NCBI GenBank assembly: GCA_016192825.1
Contig: JACPTK010000120.1
Span: 1-48,640 of the forward strand
Source of the DNA: Betaproteobacteria bacterium
GTDB lineage: Bacteria; Pseudomonadota; Gammaproteobacteria; Burkholderiales; SG8-41
Length of the DNA stretch: 48,640 nucleotides
Direction of reading: 5' to 3'
Shown here: positions 24,487 through 32,453 of the stretch, in pieces
Layout of the letters: each line of letters begins with the position of its first letter
How positions within the stretch are numbered: position 1 is the stretch's first letter
Translations under genes and position numbers: made by a program
The notes under the pieces: model-generated
The model's input: the letters and a program-made list of their open reading frames with translations, nothing else
What the model was told of the DNA's origin: nothing
Database searches by the model: none

Positions 24487-25245
24487 TCATCGCCGGTTGG
24501 CGAACTGCCGCCAGACGAGCCAGCCGGCCCAGGCAAGCGAGGCGGCGAGCATCGCAATGCCCAGCCGGTGCACCGCGTAGCCGACCGCCTGCGCCTTCTC
24601 GAGCAGTCCGAGGTCGGCGAGCACGTCGATGAAATCGTGCGCGCCCTCGTCGCCGGTGCGGCCCGTCAGCAGGATGTGCTGCGGCTGCTGGGCGTCGTAG
24701 ATGTAGGGCGCGATGTCCATCACCGCCACTGCGGACCACCACAGCATGGCCGCGGCGGCGAACGGATCGCGGTTTTTCACGAGGAATATCCCGCCGAGCA
24801 CGAGCGGCAGCGCGGCCTGGAACAGCGAGCCGCCGAGGAGATGCATGAACTCGCCGAGCGGCATGAACAGGACGTGCCCGAATTCGTGGAAGGGAACCAT
24901 CGGCAGGTGGATCAGCGACCGGGACATTTCCCACGACGGGACGTCCATCGCGGCGAGCTTCACGCCGTACACCACCAGCGCCGCCAGCAGCGCCGCCCGC
25001 GCGTAAACGTGCACCGCGCTCACTTCCCCGGGGACAAAGAGAAACAGCGCTTTTGCCCGCGCTGCCAGCCCGTCTTCCGCGTCCCCGGAGGAACCCGTCG
25101 CGGCGGTTGCGGCGGGCGGCGCGACCGCCGAAAGCCGCGACTTCAGGTACTTGGAGAAAATCAGCCCGCAGGCGGGACAGGCGTCCGCGGATTGCGGCTC
25201 ATCCGCCGCGCGCTCGTGTCCGCACTTCGGGCATTTTCTGTACAT
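24487..25245 (-). CDS. Zinc-ribbon membrane protein with HEFGH metalloprotease motif
   Basis: The 252-residue protein starts with a zinc ribbon (C5-x2-C8 ... C23-x2-C26), then a linker, then about six membrane helices. Between helices is PFHEFGHVLFMP, with H120-E-F-G-H124 matching the HExxH zinc site. This recalls site-2-protease-like M50 peptidases, but the second zinc-ligand motif (N/S-P-D-G) is not evident; GEFMHLLGG or YDAQQ might take its place. It may be a regulated membrane protease or a catalytically altered relative. The GIY-YIG-like gene is downstream. Confidence 0.65.
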   Translation of the reverse strand: MYRKCPKCGHERAADEPQSADACPACGLIFSKYLKSRLSAVAPPAATAATGSSGDAEDGLAARAKALFLFVPGEVSAVHVYARAALLAALVVYGVKLAAMDVPSWEMSRSLIHLPMVPFHEFGHVLFMPLGEFMHLLGGSLFQAALPLVLGGIFLVKNRDPFAAAAMLWWSAVAVMDIAPYIYDAQQPQHILLTGRTGDEGAHDFIDVLADLGLLEKAQAVGYAVHRLGIAMLAASLAWAGWLVWRQFANRR

Positions 25246-25276
25246 CGGCCTAACTGCAACTGCGTGAGTAGTGAAT

Positions 25277-25318
25277 CCCTTATCCCTTATCCCTTATCAC
25301 CTATCACTTATCACGCAT
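25277..25318. repeat. CTTATCC/CTTATCA heptamer array
   Basis: Six tandem units (CCCTTAT three times, then CACCTAT, CACTTAT and CACGCAT) between two genes of the same direction, ending near the Bug stop codon. Confidence 0.85.
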
Positions 25319-25334
25319 CAGGTATTGGCAGCGA

Positions 25335-26312
25335 TCACTGAGCGGTGATCCCCGCCTCGCGTATCACCTTGCCCCACTTCGCGATCTCGCCCGCGAGGTG
25401 CTTGCGCAGAACGTCGGGCGGCCCGGGCAGAGGTTCCGCCCCCTGCACGAGCAGGCGGTCGCGCGTCGCGGGCTCTTTCATCAGCGCCACGATTTCGGTG
25501 TTGAGCCGCGTGACGATGGGCCGCGGGGTTCTGGCCGCGGCGAAGACGCCGAACCAGCCGACCGCGTGGAATCCCGGCATACCCGATTCGGCGAGCGTCG
25601 GCAGCTCGGGATAGACGACCGAGCGCTTCGAACTGGTCACGCCCAGGCCGCGCAGCACGCCTTTCTTGATATGCGGCGTGAGCACCAGCACGTTGTCGAT
25701 GGCGAGATCCAGCCGGCCGCCCAGCAGGTCGGGCATCACTGCGCCGGTGCCTTTGTACGGCACGTACAGGATGTCGATGCCGGCAGTGCGCTTCAGCAGT
25801 TCGCCGGCGAGCCGCTGCAGCGAGCCCGGCGTGGAGCCGGCGATGGTCAGCTTGCCCGGGTTCGCCTTGGCATGGCCGATCAAGTCCGACAGCGTTTTCA
25901 CCGGCAGCTTCGCCTGCGCCACCAGCACGTACGGCGAGGTGCCGATGAACGCGATCGGCGCGAGGTCCTTCTGGAGGTCGAACGGCAGCTTGTAGAGCGT
26001 GCTGATCGTGCCCCAGGAGCCCGCCGCCATGATCAGCGTGTGCCCGTCCGGCTGCGAGTTGACCGCGAGCGTGATGCCGATGATGCCGCTCGCGCCCGGC
26101 CGGTTGTCCACCACGACCTGCTGCCCGAGGCGCTCGGTCAGCTTGGCCGCGACGATGCGGCCCATGACGTCGGTGCTGCCGCCGGCCGGCAGCCCGATCA
26201 CCATGCGGAGCGGGCGCTGCGGGTAACCCTGCGCCCAGGCGCTCGCCGTGCAGAACGCGCCCCACGCCGCCGACAGCGCGATCAGCGCGCCGCAAACCCA
26301 TTTCGATCGCAT
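25335..26312 (-). CDS. Bug/TctC-family periplasmic solute-binding protein
   Basis: This 325-residue protein has a signal peptide ending near SAWAQGYP. Family blocks are RPLRMVIGLPAGGSTDVMGR, VVVDNRPGASGIIGITL, PFDLQKDLAPIAFIG, ILYVPYKGTGAVMPDLLGG, YPELPTLAESGMPGF and a C-terminal KWGKVIREAGITAQ. GGAGAGAG precedes the ATG. It is an orphan with no permease nearby. It serves well as the intact comparator for the deleted paralogue at 45568. Confidence 0.92.
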   Translation of the reverse strand: MRSKWVCGALIALSAAWGAFCTASAWAQGYPQRPLRMVIGLPAGGSTDVMGRIVAAKLTERLGQQVVVDNRPGASGIIGITLAVNSQPDGHTLIMAAGSWGTISTLYKLPFDLQKDLAPIAFIGTSPYVLVAQAKLPVKTLSDLIGHAKANPGKLTIAGSTPGSLQRLAGELLKRTAGIDILYVPYKGTGAVMPDLLGGRLDLAIDNVLVLTPHIKKGVLRGLGVTSSKRSVVYPELPTLAESGMPGFHAVGWFGVFAAARTPRPIVTRLNTEIVALMKEPATRDRLLVQGAEPLPGPPDVLRKHLAGEIAKWGKVIREAGITAQ

Positions 26313-26336
26313 CTCTCTCTCCTTCTCAAAAAAATG

Positions 26337-26366
26337 CGTGATTGGTGATTCGTGATTGGTGATTGG
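26337..26366. repeat. GTGATTG heptamer array
   Basis: Four units of GTGATTG/GTGATTC upstream of the Bug start. A complementary set (CATCACCAATCACGAATCA type) lies at 26560-26592 at the other side of the same gap, so the gap is framed by inverted heptamers. Confidence 0.8.
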
Positions 26367-26433
26367 ACTTAAAGCCGACGCCTGTCGGCGAGCATGTTGT
26401 CCTGCAAATCAGTTTCATGCCCAACATCGTCTT

Positions 26434-26488
26434 GCCGGTGGAAACCGGCATCCAGCAAGGAATCCTGGATTCCGGCCACCGCCGGAAT
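26434..26488. repeat. Two-hairpin REP/BIME-like element
   Basis: GCCGGT-GGAA-ACCGGC (26434-26449) and ATTCCGGC-CACC-GCCGGAAT (26469-26488) are perfect stems with four-base loops. Sequences of the type ATCCTGGATTCCGG are widespread extragenic repeats in proteobacteria. Confidence 0.7.
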
Positions 26489-26593
26489 GACGATCCGGCT
26501 GCTCCAGAATTTCCGGGACACGATACTGGAAGCCGCTCCTTCACACTAATCCCTGATCTCCCATCACCAATCACGAATCACCAATCACGCATC

Positions 26594-27799
26594 TCAAAGC
26601 GTGGGACTGGTGAATTCCCCTCCCAGCGCCACCAGCGCCCACGGCGGCAGCTGCGCGTCGGTGCTGAAGCTGATGTGGCCGGCGGCGGCGCGCGCGTCGC
26701 GAAAGACGCGTTGCAGCGGATGGCGCTCGTAGATGCCGTTCCCGCCCGCCATCTCGTAGAGCGAGTCCACCGCTTTCACGCACAGGCCCACGGCGTAGGC
26801 GCAGTTGCGCCGGTAGCGCAGCTTCGCTTCCATGTCGAGCCTGCCCCCGGTCTCGTAGACGCGCTGCGCCTCGAGCAGGTCGTTGCGCATGAGCAGCCCC
26901 GCGGCGTCGATGCTCGCGCCCGCCGCGCCGATGCGCAGCTGCACCGTCTGGAAGTCGCGCATCCGCGCGCCGGTGTAGCTGGTGCTGCGCGACTTGACCA
27001 TGTCGATCGCGAGCTCGAGCGCCGCCCGCGCATTGCCCACCACGCAGCCGCCGATGCAGGTGCCGCCCAGCGCGGAGGTGGGGATGCGGAAATGCGGGTT
27101 GCGGTGCACGGCGAGCCCCGGCCACGCATGGTCCTGGCGCGCGACGTGCATGGACACGACGCGATAGGCCGGCACGAACACGTCCTTGCAACGCACGGTC
27201 TTGCTGCTGGTCGCGCGCATGCCGAGCGTGTGCCAGTCATCCACGACCTCGTACTCGGAACGGTTGAGAAGGCAAAAGACGTAATCGACCGGCTTGTCGC
27301 CCTCGCGCACGACGCACGCGAGCATGCTCCAGTCGGAATGATCGGTGCCGGAGGAGAAATTCCACTCGCCGGACAGGACCACGCCGCCGTCCCGCCGCGC
27401 GCCCTGCCCCTGGTGGAACGCGATGCCGGACGCGATTCCGGCATCGGGATTGGCGCCCCAGACCTCGGCCTGCGCCTTCGGGTCCCACCACGCGAGATTG
27501 CGGTGGTGCGAGCCGAGATTCGCGACCACCCAGCCGACGGAGATGTCGCCGCGAGAGAGCATTTCCGGGACGTCGAAGTAGGCGACAAACGGCAGCTCCA
27601 TGCCGCCCCACGCCTTGGGCTGCAGGGTGCGAAACAGCCCGGCGCGGTGCAGCGCGTCCATCACCGCGGGCGTGAGACGCCGCAGCGCCTCGCCCTTGGA
27701 CGCCTCCTCGCGCAGCAGAGGGATCAGCGCGCGCCCCCGCCGCATCGCTTCGTCGTAGCCGACATCCACGAAGCCCGTGGCCGGCTTTTGCATGTCCAT
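26594..27799 (-). CDS. Flavin-dependent monooxygenase of the acyl-CoA dehydrogenase fold (HsaA/HpaH-like group D)
   Basis: This 401-residue protein has the acyl-CoA dehydrogenase layout: helical N-terminus (RLTPAVMDALHRAGLFRTLQ, then PKAWGGMELPF), a beta domain (SGEWNFSSGTDHSDWSMLAC), MRATSSKTVRCKDVFVPAYR and a C-terminal helical domain with YEMAGGNGIYERHPLQRVFR. The catalytic Glu of true dehydrogenases is not apparent. The pattern is that of two-component monooxygenase oxygenases that hydroxylate phenols using reduced flavin from a separate reductase. No reductase is nearby. The ATG at 27797-27799 is chosen as the family N-terminus begins there; upstream codons are heptamer repeat. Confidence 0.8.
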   Translation of the reverse strand: MDMQKPATGFVDVGYDEAMRRGRALIPLLREEASKGEALRRLTPAVMDALHRAGLFRTLQPKAWGGMELPFVAYFDVPEMLSRGDISVGWVVANLGSHHRNLAWWDPKAQAEVWGANPDAGIASGIAFHQGQGARRDGGVVLSGEWNFSSGTDHSDWSMLACVVREGDKPVDYVFCLLNRSEYEVVDDWHTLGMRATSSKTVRCKDVFVPAYRVVSMHVARQDHAWPGLAVHRNPHFRIPTSALGGTCIGGCVVGNARAALELAIDMVKSRSTSYTGARMRDFQTVQLRIGAAGASIDAAGLLMRNDLLEAQRVYETGGRLDMEAKLRYRRNCAYAVGLCVKAVDSLYEMAGGNGIYERHPLQRVFRDARAAAGHISFSTDAQLPPWALVALGGEFTSPTL

Positions 27800-27837
27800 G
27801 GCGGCATGGTAGCAATAATCCGGTGACGAGGGATGAG

Positions 27838-28092
27838 GAGTTTGCAGTTCGCAGTGGGCAGTGCTGCGTGCCAAGTGCTGAGTTCTGAGTGCTGAGTGTT
27901 TAGCGTTCAGTAGACAGTGGGCAGTTTGCAGTTTGCAGTTTGCAGTTTGCAGTCGCTGCCAATTTACGGCTGCCAACTGACAACTCCTGGTCCTGTTAAT
28001 CCTGTCTGTTTCTCGATCTTCTTGGCGGCCTTGGCGTCTTGGCGGCTAATTCAGATCTGCTTTCTTGGCGGTCTTGGCGTCTTGGCGGTTCA
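27838..28092. repeat. Compound repeat: heptamers (GTTTGCA, AGTGCTG) then 9-base CTTGGCGGC/CTTGGCGTC units
   Basis: At 27838-27960 7-base units change from GTTTGCA-like and AGTGCTG-like to four tandem GTTTGCA. After a CCTGTTAATCCTGTC motif, 28018-28090 contains two blocks of CTTGGCGGN-CTTGGCGTN units of 9 bases. No gene is visible in 27800-28150. Confidence 0.75.
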
Positions 28093-28169
28093 AGTTTCCC
28101 GTCACCCTCAATCGGCGCGCCATGTTCTGCTAGACTAGGGGCTCGTCAATTTCGAAAGGAGGTGATCCC

Positions 28170-28253
28170 GTGAGAGACCTTAAAGGCAGCACCGACCTGC
28201 ACAGCTCGAACAGCGGATCAACCCGCGACCAGAGGACGTTCGACCGGCGCTAG
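28170..28253 (+). CDS. Candidate 27-residue small protein with near-ideal ribosome site
   Basis: A GTG at 28170 opens a 27-codon frame encoding MRDLKGSTDLHSS followed by NSGSTRDQRTFDRR and TAG. The 14 bases AAAGGAGGTGATCC at 28155-28168 match the full complement of the 16S rRNA 3' tail, and the AGGAGG core is about seven bases from the GTG. A strong intrinsic terminator lies 25 bases behind the stop. The product is hydrophilic, with no Cys and no membrane segment. The gene stands alone. I know no family for it. The combination of ribosome site, short frame and own terminator makes a real small protein or a translated leader plausible. Confidence 0.55.
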   Translation: MRDLKGSTDLHSSNSGSTRDQRTFDRR

Positions 28254-28278
28254 GCCGGCGTGCCTTGGAAGTAACAAG

Positions 28279-28315
28279 ACGCCCCGGGGCTTGACGTCCC
28301 GGGGCGTTTTCTTTT
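28279..28315 (+). terminator. Rho-independent terminator of the small ORF unit
   Basis: ACGCCCCGGG (28279-28288) pairs with CCCGGGGCGT (28298-28307), giving a perfect 10-bp stem with a 9-base loop, followed by TTTTCTTTT within the next eight bases. Confidence 0.88.
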
Positions 28316-28412
28316 GGCACGGGGTCCGGGCCCTTGACCCCTGAATCGTCATCCCTCAACCTTGTGCCCTGCCCACGTTACGTGAATTCGGACCCGACCC
28401 CAGGGAGATCCC

Positions 28413-29648
28413 ATGTCCACGAAATCGCTCCTGTCCGCGCTCGCGGCTTCGCTGCTGTGCGCGACTCCGTCCGCCCATGCCCAGCAGAAACCGGTGAACC
28501 TGCCCGACGGCCCCGGCAAGGAGCAGGTCGCGACCTACTGCAGCGGCTGCCACGGCCTCAACCGCGTGATGAATTCCGGCTACCCGCAGGCCTACTGGAA
28601 CACCACCATCCGGATGATGCTGAACTTCGGGGTCCCGATTCCGCCGGACCAGGTGCACATCGTCACCGATTACCTGTCGAGGAATCTTCCGGAGAAGCCG
28701 AAGCCCGACGCCAACATCCTCCACGGGCCGGTGAAGGTCGCGATCAGGGAATGGCAGGCGCCGGTCCCGGGCTCGCGGCCGCACGATCCGCTCGCCACCC
28801 GCGACGGCGCCATCTGGTACACCGGCCAGATGAGCAACCGGCTCGGCCGCGTCGACCCGAAAACCGGCCAGGTCCGGGAATTTCCATTGAAGTCGCCGAC
28901 CACCGCGCCGCACGGACTGGTCGAGGACAAGGACGGCAACATCTGGTTCACGGGGAATCACATCTCGATCGTCGGCAAGCTCGACCCCAAGACGGGCAAC
29001 GTCACCGAGTACAAGATGCCCGACCCGAAAGCGCGCGATCCGCACTCGCTCGCGTTCGCGCACGACGGCATGCTGTTCTTCACCCTGCAGCAATCCAACA
29101 TGATCGGCCGGCTCGACCCGCGGACGGGCGAGATCAGGCTCGTCACCTCGCCGACGCCGCGCTCGCGGCCCTACGGCATCATGGTCAACTCCAGGGGCGT
29201 GCCCCACGTCGTTCTTTTCGGCACCAACAAGATCGCGCGCGTGGATCCGCAGACGATGGAGATCAAGGAATACCCGCTGCCGGACCCGCGCGCCCGCCCG
29301 CGCCGCATGGCCTACGACGGCAACGACGCCATCTATTACTCGGACTTCCCGCGCGGCATGCTGGGGCGGCTCGACCCGGAGACCGGCCAGGTCACCGAGT
29401 GGCCATCACCCGGCGGGCCGCGGTCGCAGCCTTACGGCATCGTGTTTGCGAAGGGCGCGGTGTGGTACAGCGAATCCGGCACGCGCCCCAACACGATCGT
29501 GCGCTTCGACCCGGCCACGGAGAAGTTCCAGACCTGGGCGATTCCCTCCGGGGGCTACATCGTGCGCAAGATGGACGTCACGCCCGACGGCAACCCCGTG
29601 ATCGCCACCAGCACCATCAACGGCGTGGGCCTGGTCGACGTGAAGTAG
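28413..29648 (+). CDS. Exported cytochrome c fused to a Vgb-like beta-propeller
   Basis: The 411-residue protein has a signal peptide (cleavage near AHAQQ). One c-type heme site C43-S-G-C46-H47 lies in a short cytochrome domain (to about residue 95). From about residue 110 there are seven or so propeller blades with LGRVDPKTGQVREFPLK-type repeats, as in virginiamycin B lyase (streptogramin lyase) relatives. The Vgb-type active His and Glu cannot be assigned by eye. The fusion suggests a periplasmic electron-transferring enzyme or sensor, not an antibiotic lyase. GGGAGA precedes the ATG. The gene lies 100 bases behind the small-ORF terminator and so has its own promoter. Confidence 0.82.
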   Translation: MSTKSLLSALAASLLCATPSAHAQQKPVNLPDGPGKEQVATYCSGCHGLNRVMNSGYPQAYWNTTIRMMLNFGVPIPPDQVHIVTDYLSRNLPEKPKPDANILHGPVKVAIREWQAPVPGSRPHDPLATRDGAIWYTGQMSNRLGRVDPKTGQVREFPLKSPTTAPHGLVEDKDGNIWFTGNHISIVGKLDPKTGNVTEYKMPDPKARDPHSLAFAHDGMLFFTLQQSNMIGRLDPRTGEIRLVTSPTPRSRPYGIMVNSRGVPHVVLFGTNKIARVDPQTMEIKEYPLPDPRARPRRMAYDGNDAIYYSDFPRGMLGRLDPETGQVTEWPSPGGPRSQPYGIVFAKGAVWYSESGTRPNTIVRFDPATEKFQTWAIPSGGYIVRKMDVTPDGNPVIATSTINGVGLVDVK

Positions 29649-29657
29649 CCGGGACCG

Positions 29658-29735
29658 GTTACTCGTTTCTCGTTTCTCGTAGCTCGCAGCTCGTAGCTCG
29701 CACCTCGCAGCTCGTAGCTCGTAGCTCGTAGCTAC
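29658..29735. repeat. CTCGTAG heptamer array
   Basis: About ten tandem units starting as CTCGTTT and becoming CTCGTAG/CTCGCAG. It lies between convergent genes and runs up to the stop codon (TCA at 29735 side) of the Bug gene, reading in the reverse direction as CTACGAG. Confidence 0.85.
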
Positions 29736-30718
29736 TGAGCGTCGAGCTTGATCCCTGCGGTCCTGATGATCTTGCCCCACTTGGCCGTTTCGCTCCGCAT
29801 GTACTCCGCCAGCTCCTGCGGGCTCGAGGACAGGGCGTTGGCGCCCAGCGGCTCCAGCCGCTGCTTCGTCTCGGGCGCCTGCAGCGCCGCGACCAACGCG
29901 CCGTGCAGCTTGGACACGATGTCCTTCGGTGTCGCGGCGGCGACGATGACCCCGTACCAGTTGTCCGCATTGACCGCGGGGTAGCCCGCTTCGGCCATCG
30001 TGGGAACGTCGGGCAGCACCGGCGAGCGCTTGGCGGTCGCGAGCGCGAGCGCGCGCATCTTGCCCGCCTTCACGTGCGGCAGCAGCACCGGGATGTCGAG
30101 TATGGTCGCCTGCACGTGCCCGCCGAGGAGGTCCGCGACAGCCGGCGCGGCGCCCTTGTACGGCACGTGCAGGATGTCGACGCGGGCCGCGATCTTGAAC
30201 GACTCCATCGCGAGGTGCGGCATGTTGCCGTTGCCGGTCGAGCCGTACAGGAGCTGTTTCGGGTTGGCCTTCGCGAGCGCGGCGAAGGCCCTCGCGGTCT
30301 TCGTCGGCAGCGACGGGTGCACGGCCAGCAGCTCCGGCACGGCGACCGCGAGCGTGACCGGCGCGAAGTCGCGGGTGAGATCGTACGGCAGCTTGCTGTA
30401 CAGGCTGGGATGGAGCGCGAGCACGGCGCTGCTCGCAAGGTAGACCGTGTAGCCGTCGGCCGGCGCCCTCGCAACGATTTCGGTCGCCAGGATGCCGCCC
30501 GCGCCCGGGCGGCTGTCGACGACGATCTGCTGCCGCATGATCCCGGTCAGCTTCGCCGCGATGGTCCGGCTGAACATGTCCGCCGGTCCCCCGGCGGGAA
30601 AGCCGTAAATCAGCCTCACGGGCTTGCTCGGATAACCGGCGGCGCCGGTTTGCGCAAGAGCGCTTGCCGCCGCGAGTGAAGCACAAAGGGCGAAAATCCA
30701 TGCGGGAAACCGGAACAT
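29732..30718 (-). CDS. Bug/TctC-family periplasmic solute-binding protein
   Basis: This 328-residue protein has a signal peptide ending near SALAQTGAAGYP. Family blocks are KPVRLIYGFPAGGPADMFSR, IVVDSRPGAGGILATEI, LPYDLTRDFAPVTLA, ILHVPYKGAAPAVADLLGGH, LPDVPTMAEAGYPAVNADNW and KWGKIIRTAGIKLDAQ. AGGAGG stands seven bases before the ATG. The cupin gene lies upstream on the same strand, 99 bases away across a heptamer-type stretch. Confidence 0.92.
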   Translation of the reverse strand: MFRFPAWIFALCASLAAASALAQTGAAGYPSKPVRLIYGFPAGGPADMFSRTIAAKLTGIMRQQIVVDSRPGAGGILATEIVARAPADGYTVYLASSAVLALHPSLYSKLPYDLTRDFAPVTLAVAVPELLAVHPSLPTKTARAFAALAKANPKQLLYGSTGNGNMPHLAMESFKIAARVDILHVPYKGAAPAVADLLGGHVQATILDIPVLLPHVKAGKMRALALATAKRSPVLPDVPTMAEAGYPAVNADNWYGVIVAAATPKDIVSKLHGALVAALQAPETKQRLEPLGANALSSSPQELAEYMRSETAKWGKIIRTAGIKLDAQ

Positions 30719-30817
30719 GCGTATCCTCCTGATAGTCTGTTATGAATCGTGACTCGCGGCTCGTGGATCGTGACTGGGCTCCGCTTGATGCGCGCGAGGC
30801 TTATCACCTGTCACTCG

Positions 30818-31393
30818 TCACTTCTTCCCGAGTTGATCCGCCAGTTCCGACGCGAACTGGCCATCAATGAGGACATAAAGCATCTTCACCGGCTTGCCCG
30901 AGCGATTGCTCCAGGCGTGACTGGTGCCGCGCTGGATCACGACGTCGCCCGACTTGAGCTGGACGTCCTCCTTGTCGAGAACCAGCGTGATCTCGCCCTC
31001 GAGCACCACGGCATAATCGACCGTTTCCGTGCGGTGCATCAGCGGATGCCGGCCGCCGCGCCCGAAGGTGGAGGCCGCTTCGTTTCCCATGGCGCGAAAC
31101 GCTTCCCGCGCCTGCTCCGGCGTCATGTCGCGAATCGCATCGCTTTCCGGCGGCACTTCCGAAATGCGGAAAACCGTGCCGCGCGGCGCCGGGTGGAGCT
31201 GCCTCGGCCCCGCGACGGGGTCGGGCTCCTCCCGGGCAATGGGCACGGGCGCGGCGTTCGTCTTCCAGATCTCGTGCGCGAGCTGCCCGGGGCGCAGCGG
31301 ATTAGTGCGGACCGGCACGCGGCCGTCGGAGACGACGACGGCCTTGCCGTCCCGATCGTGGCCGGTGACCACGCGCCGGATTTTTCCTTCCAT
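30818..31393 (-). CDS. Cupin-domain protein
   Basis: This 191-residue protein has an N-terminal part (KIRRVVTGHDRDGKAVVVSD) and a C-terminal cupin with HRTETVDYAVVLEGEITLVL and SGDVVIQRGTSHAWSNRSGK. His, Glu and the second-motif His that bind metal are present. This two-part form is common beside aromatic-degradation and Bug genes, but its enzymatic role is not known. The ATG at 31391-31393 starts the family N-terminus. It is divergent from the Bug gene at 31494, and the 100-base gap should hold both promoters. Confidence 0.85.
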   Translation of the reverse strand: MEGKIRRVVTGHDRDGKAVVVSDGRVPVRTNPLRPGQLAHEIWKTNAAPVPIAREEPDPVAGPRQLHPAPRGTVFRISEVPPESDAIRDMTPEQAREAFRAMGNEAASTFGRGGRHPLMHRTETVDYAVVLEGEITLVLDKEDVQLKSGDVVIQRGTSHAWSNRSGKPVKMLYVLIDGQFASELADQLGKK

Positions 31394-31493
31394 CCTTGAC
31401 CCCGTGAGTCGCAATGCGTGAGCTGCGGGCAGCGCGCTGATGATACCCCATCCCTTGTCACTTATAATGACCTCCAGGGGAGGAGCATTCAAC

Positions 31494-32453
31494 ATGCGGA
31501 CTTGGACGGCAATGGGTTGCGCGCTGCTGCTCTGCGGCGGCGGCGCGGCCGCGCAGGGCTATCCCGAAAAACCGGTCACCATGGTTGCGCCGTTTCCCGC
31601 CGGCGGATCCGTCGACCTCGTCGCCAGGGCAGTCGCTCAGCAGATGAGCGAGATCTGGAAGCAGCCCGTCCTCGTCTCGAACCGGCCGGGCGCGAGCGGC
31701 AACATCGGCACCGAGGCGGTCGTGCGCGCCGCGCCCGACGGCTACACCCTGCTGATGGGCACGACCGCGCTCTCCAGCAGCCCGGCGGTCTACTCGAAGC
31801 TGCCCTACGACGTGCAGCGCGACCTCGCGCCGGTGAGCCTCGTCGTCCGGATGACCAACATCCTGGTGGTGCACCCGTCGCTGCCCGCGCGCTCGGTGAA
31901 GGAGCTGCTCGCGCTGGCGAAAGCACGGCCCGGCGCGCTCAACTCGGCCTCGGCGGGCGTGGGCAGCTCGAACCACCTCGCGCTGGTCATGTTCAACATG
32001 CTCTCCGGCGCCAACATCGCCCACATACCCTACAAGGGCGCGGCGCCGGCAGTGACGGACGTGATCGGCGGCCACGCGCACATGACGTTCGCGCCCATCG
32101 CCGCGGTGGTGTCCCCGATCAAGTCCGGCAAGATGCGCGCGCTCGCCGTGACCGCCGCCGGCCGCTCGGCGCTGTTCCCCGCGCTGCCGACGATCGCGGA
32201 GGCCGGCGTGCCGGGCTACGACGCCTCCGGCTGGAACGCCCTGCTCGCGCCGCGCGCGACGCCGCGCGACATCGTCCTCAAGGTCAACCAGACGCTCGTG
32301 GGAAGCCTCAATTCGCAAAAGGTCAGGGAGATCCTGCTCGCTTCCGGCGCGGAAGCCATCGGCAATTCGCCCGAGGACTTCGCCCGGTTCCTGCAGAGCG
32401 AGATGGCGAAATGGGGCAAGGTGGTGCGGGCGGCGGGCATCAAGAGCCAGTGA
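31494..32453 (+). CDS. Bug/TctC-family periplasmic solute-binding protein
   Basis: This 319-residue protein has a signal peptide ending near GAAAQGYP. Family blocks are KPVTMVAPFPAGGSVDLVAR, VLVSNRPGASGNIGTEA, KLPYDVQRDLAPVSLV, IAHIPYKGAAPAVTDVIGGH and KWGKVVRAAGIKSQ. GGGGAGGAG precedes the ATG. Its TGA overlaps the ATG of the SDR gene by one base, so the two are translationally coupled. Confidence 0.92.
   Translation: MRTWTAMGCALLLCGGGAAAQGYPEKPVTMVAPFPAGGSVDLVARAVAQQMSEIWKQPVLVSNRPGASGNIGTEAVVRAAPDGYTLLMGTTALSSSPAVYSKLPYDVQRDLAPVSLVVRMTNILVVHPSLPARSVKELLALAKARPGALNSASAGVGSSNHLALVMFNMLSGANIAHIPYKGAAPAVTDVIGGHAHMTFAPIAAVVSPIKSGKMRALAVTAAGRSALFPALPTIAEAGVPGYDASGWNALLAPRATPRDIVLKVNQTLVGSLNSQKVREILLASGAEAIGNSPEDFARFLQSEMAKWGKVVRAAGIKSQ

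Noticed and set aside
28155-28168. 3' end of a 16S rRNA gene on the minus strand (GGATCACCTCCTTT)
   Set aside because: The sequence beside it does not match the conserved 16S helix before the tail, so only the Shine-Dalgarno complement is present.
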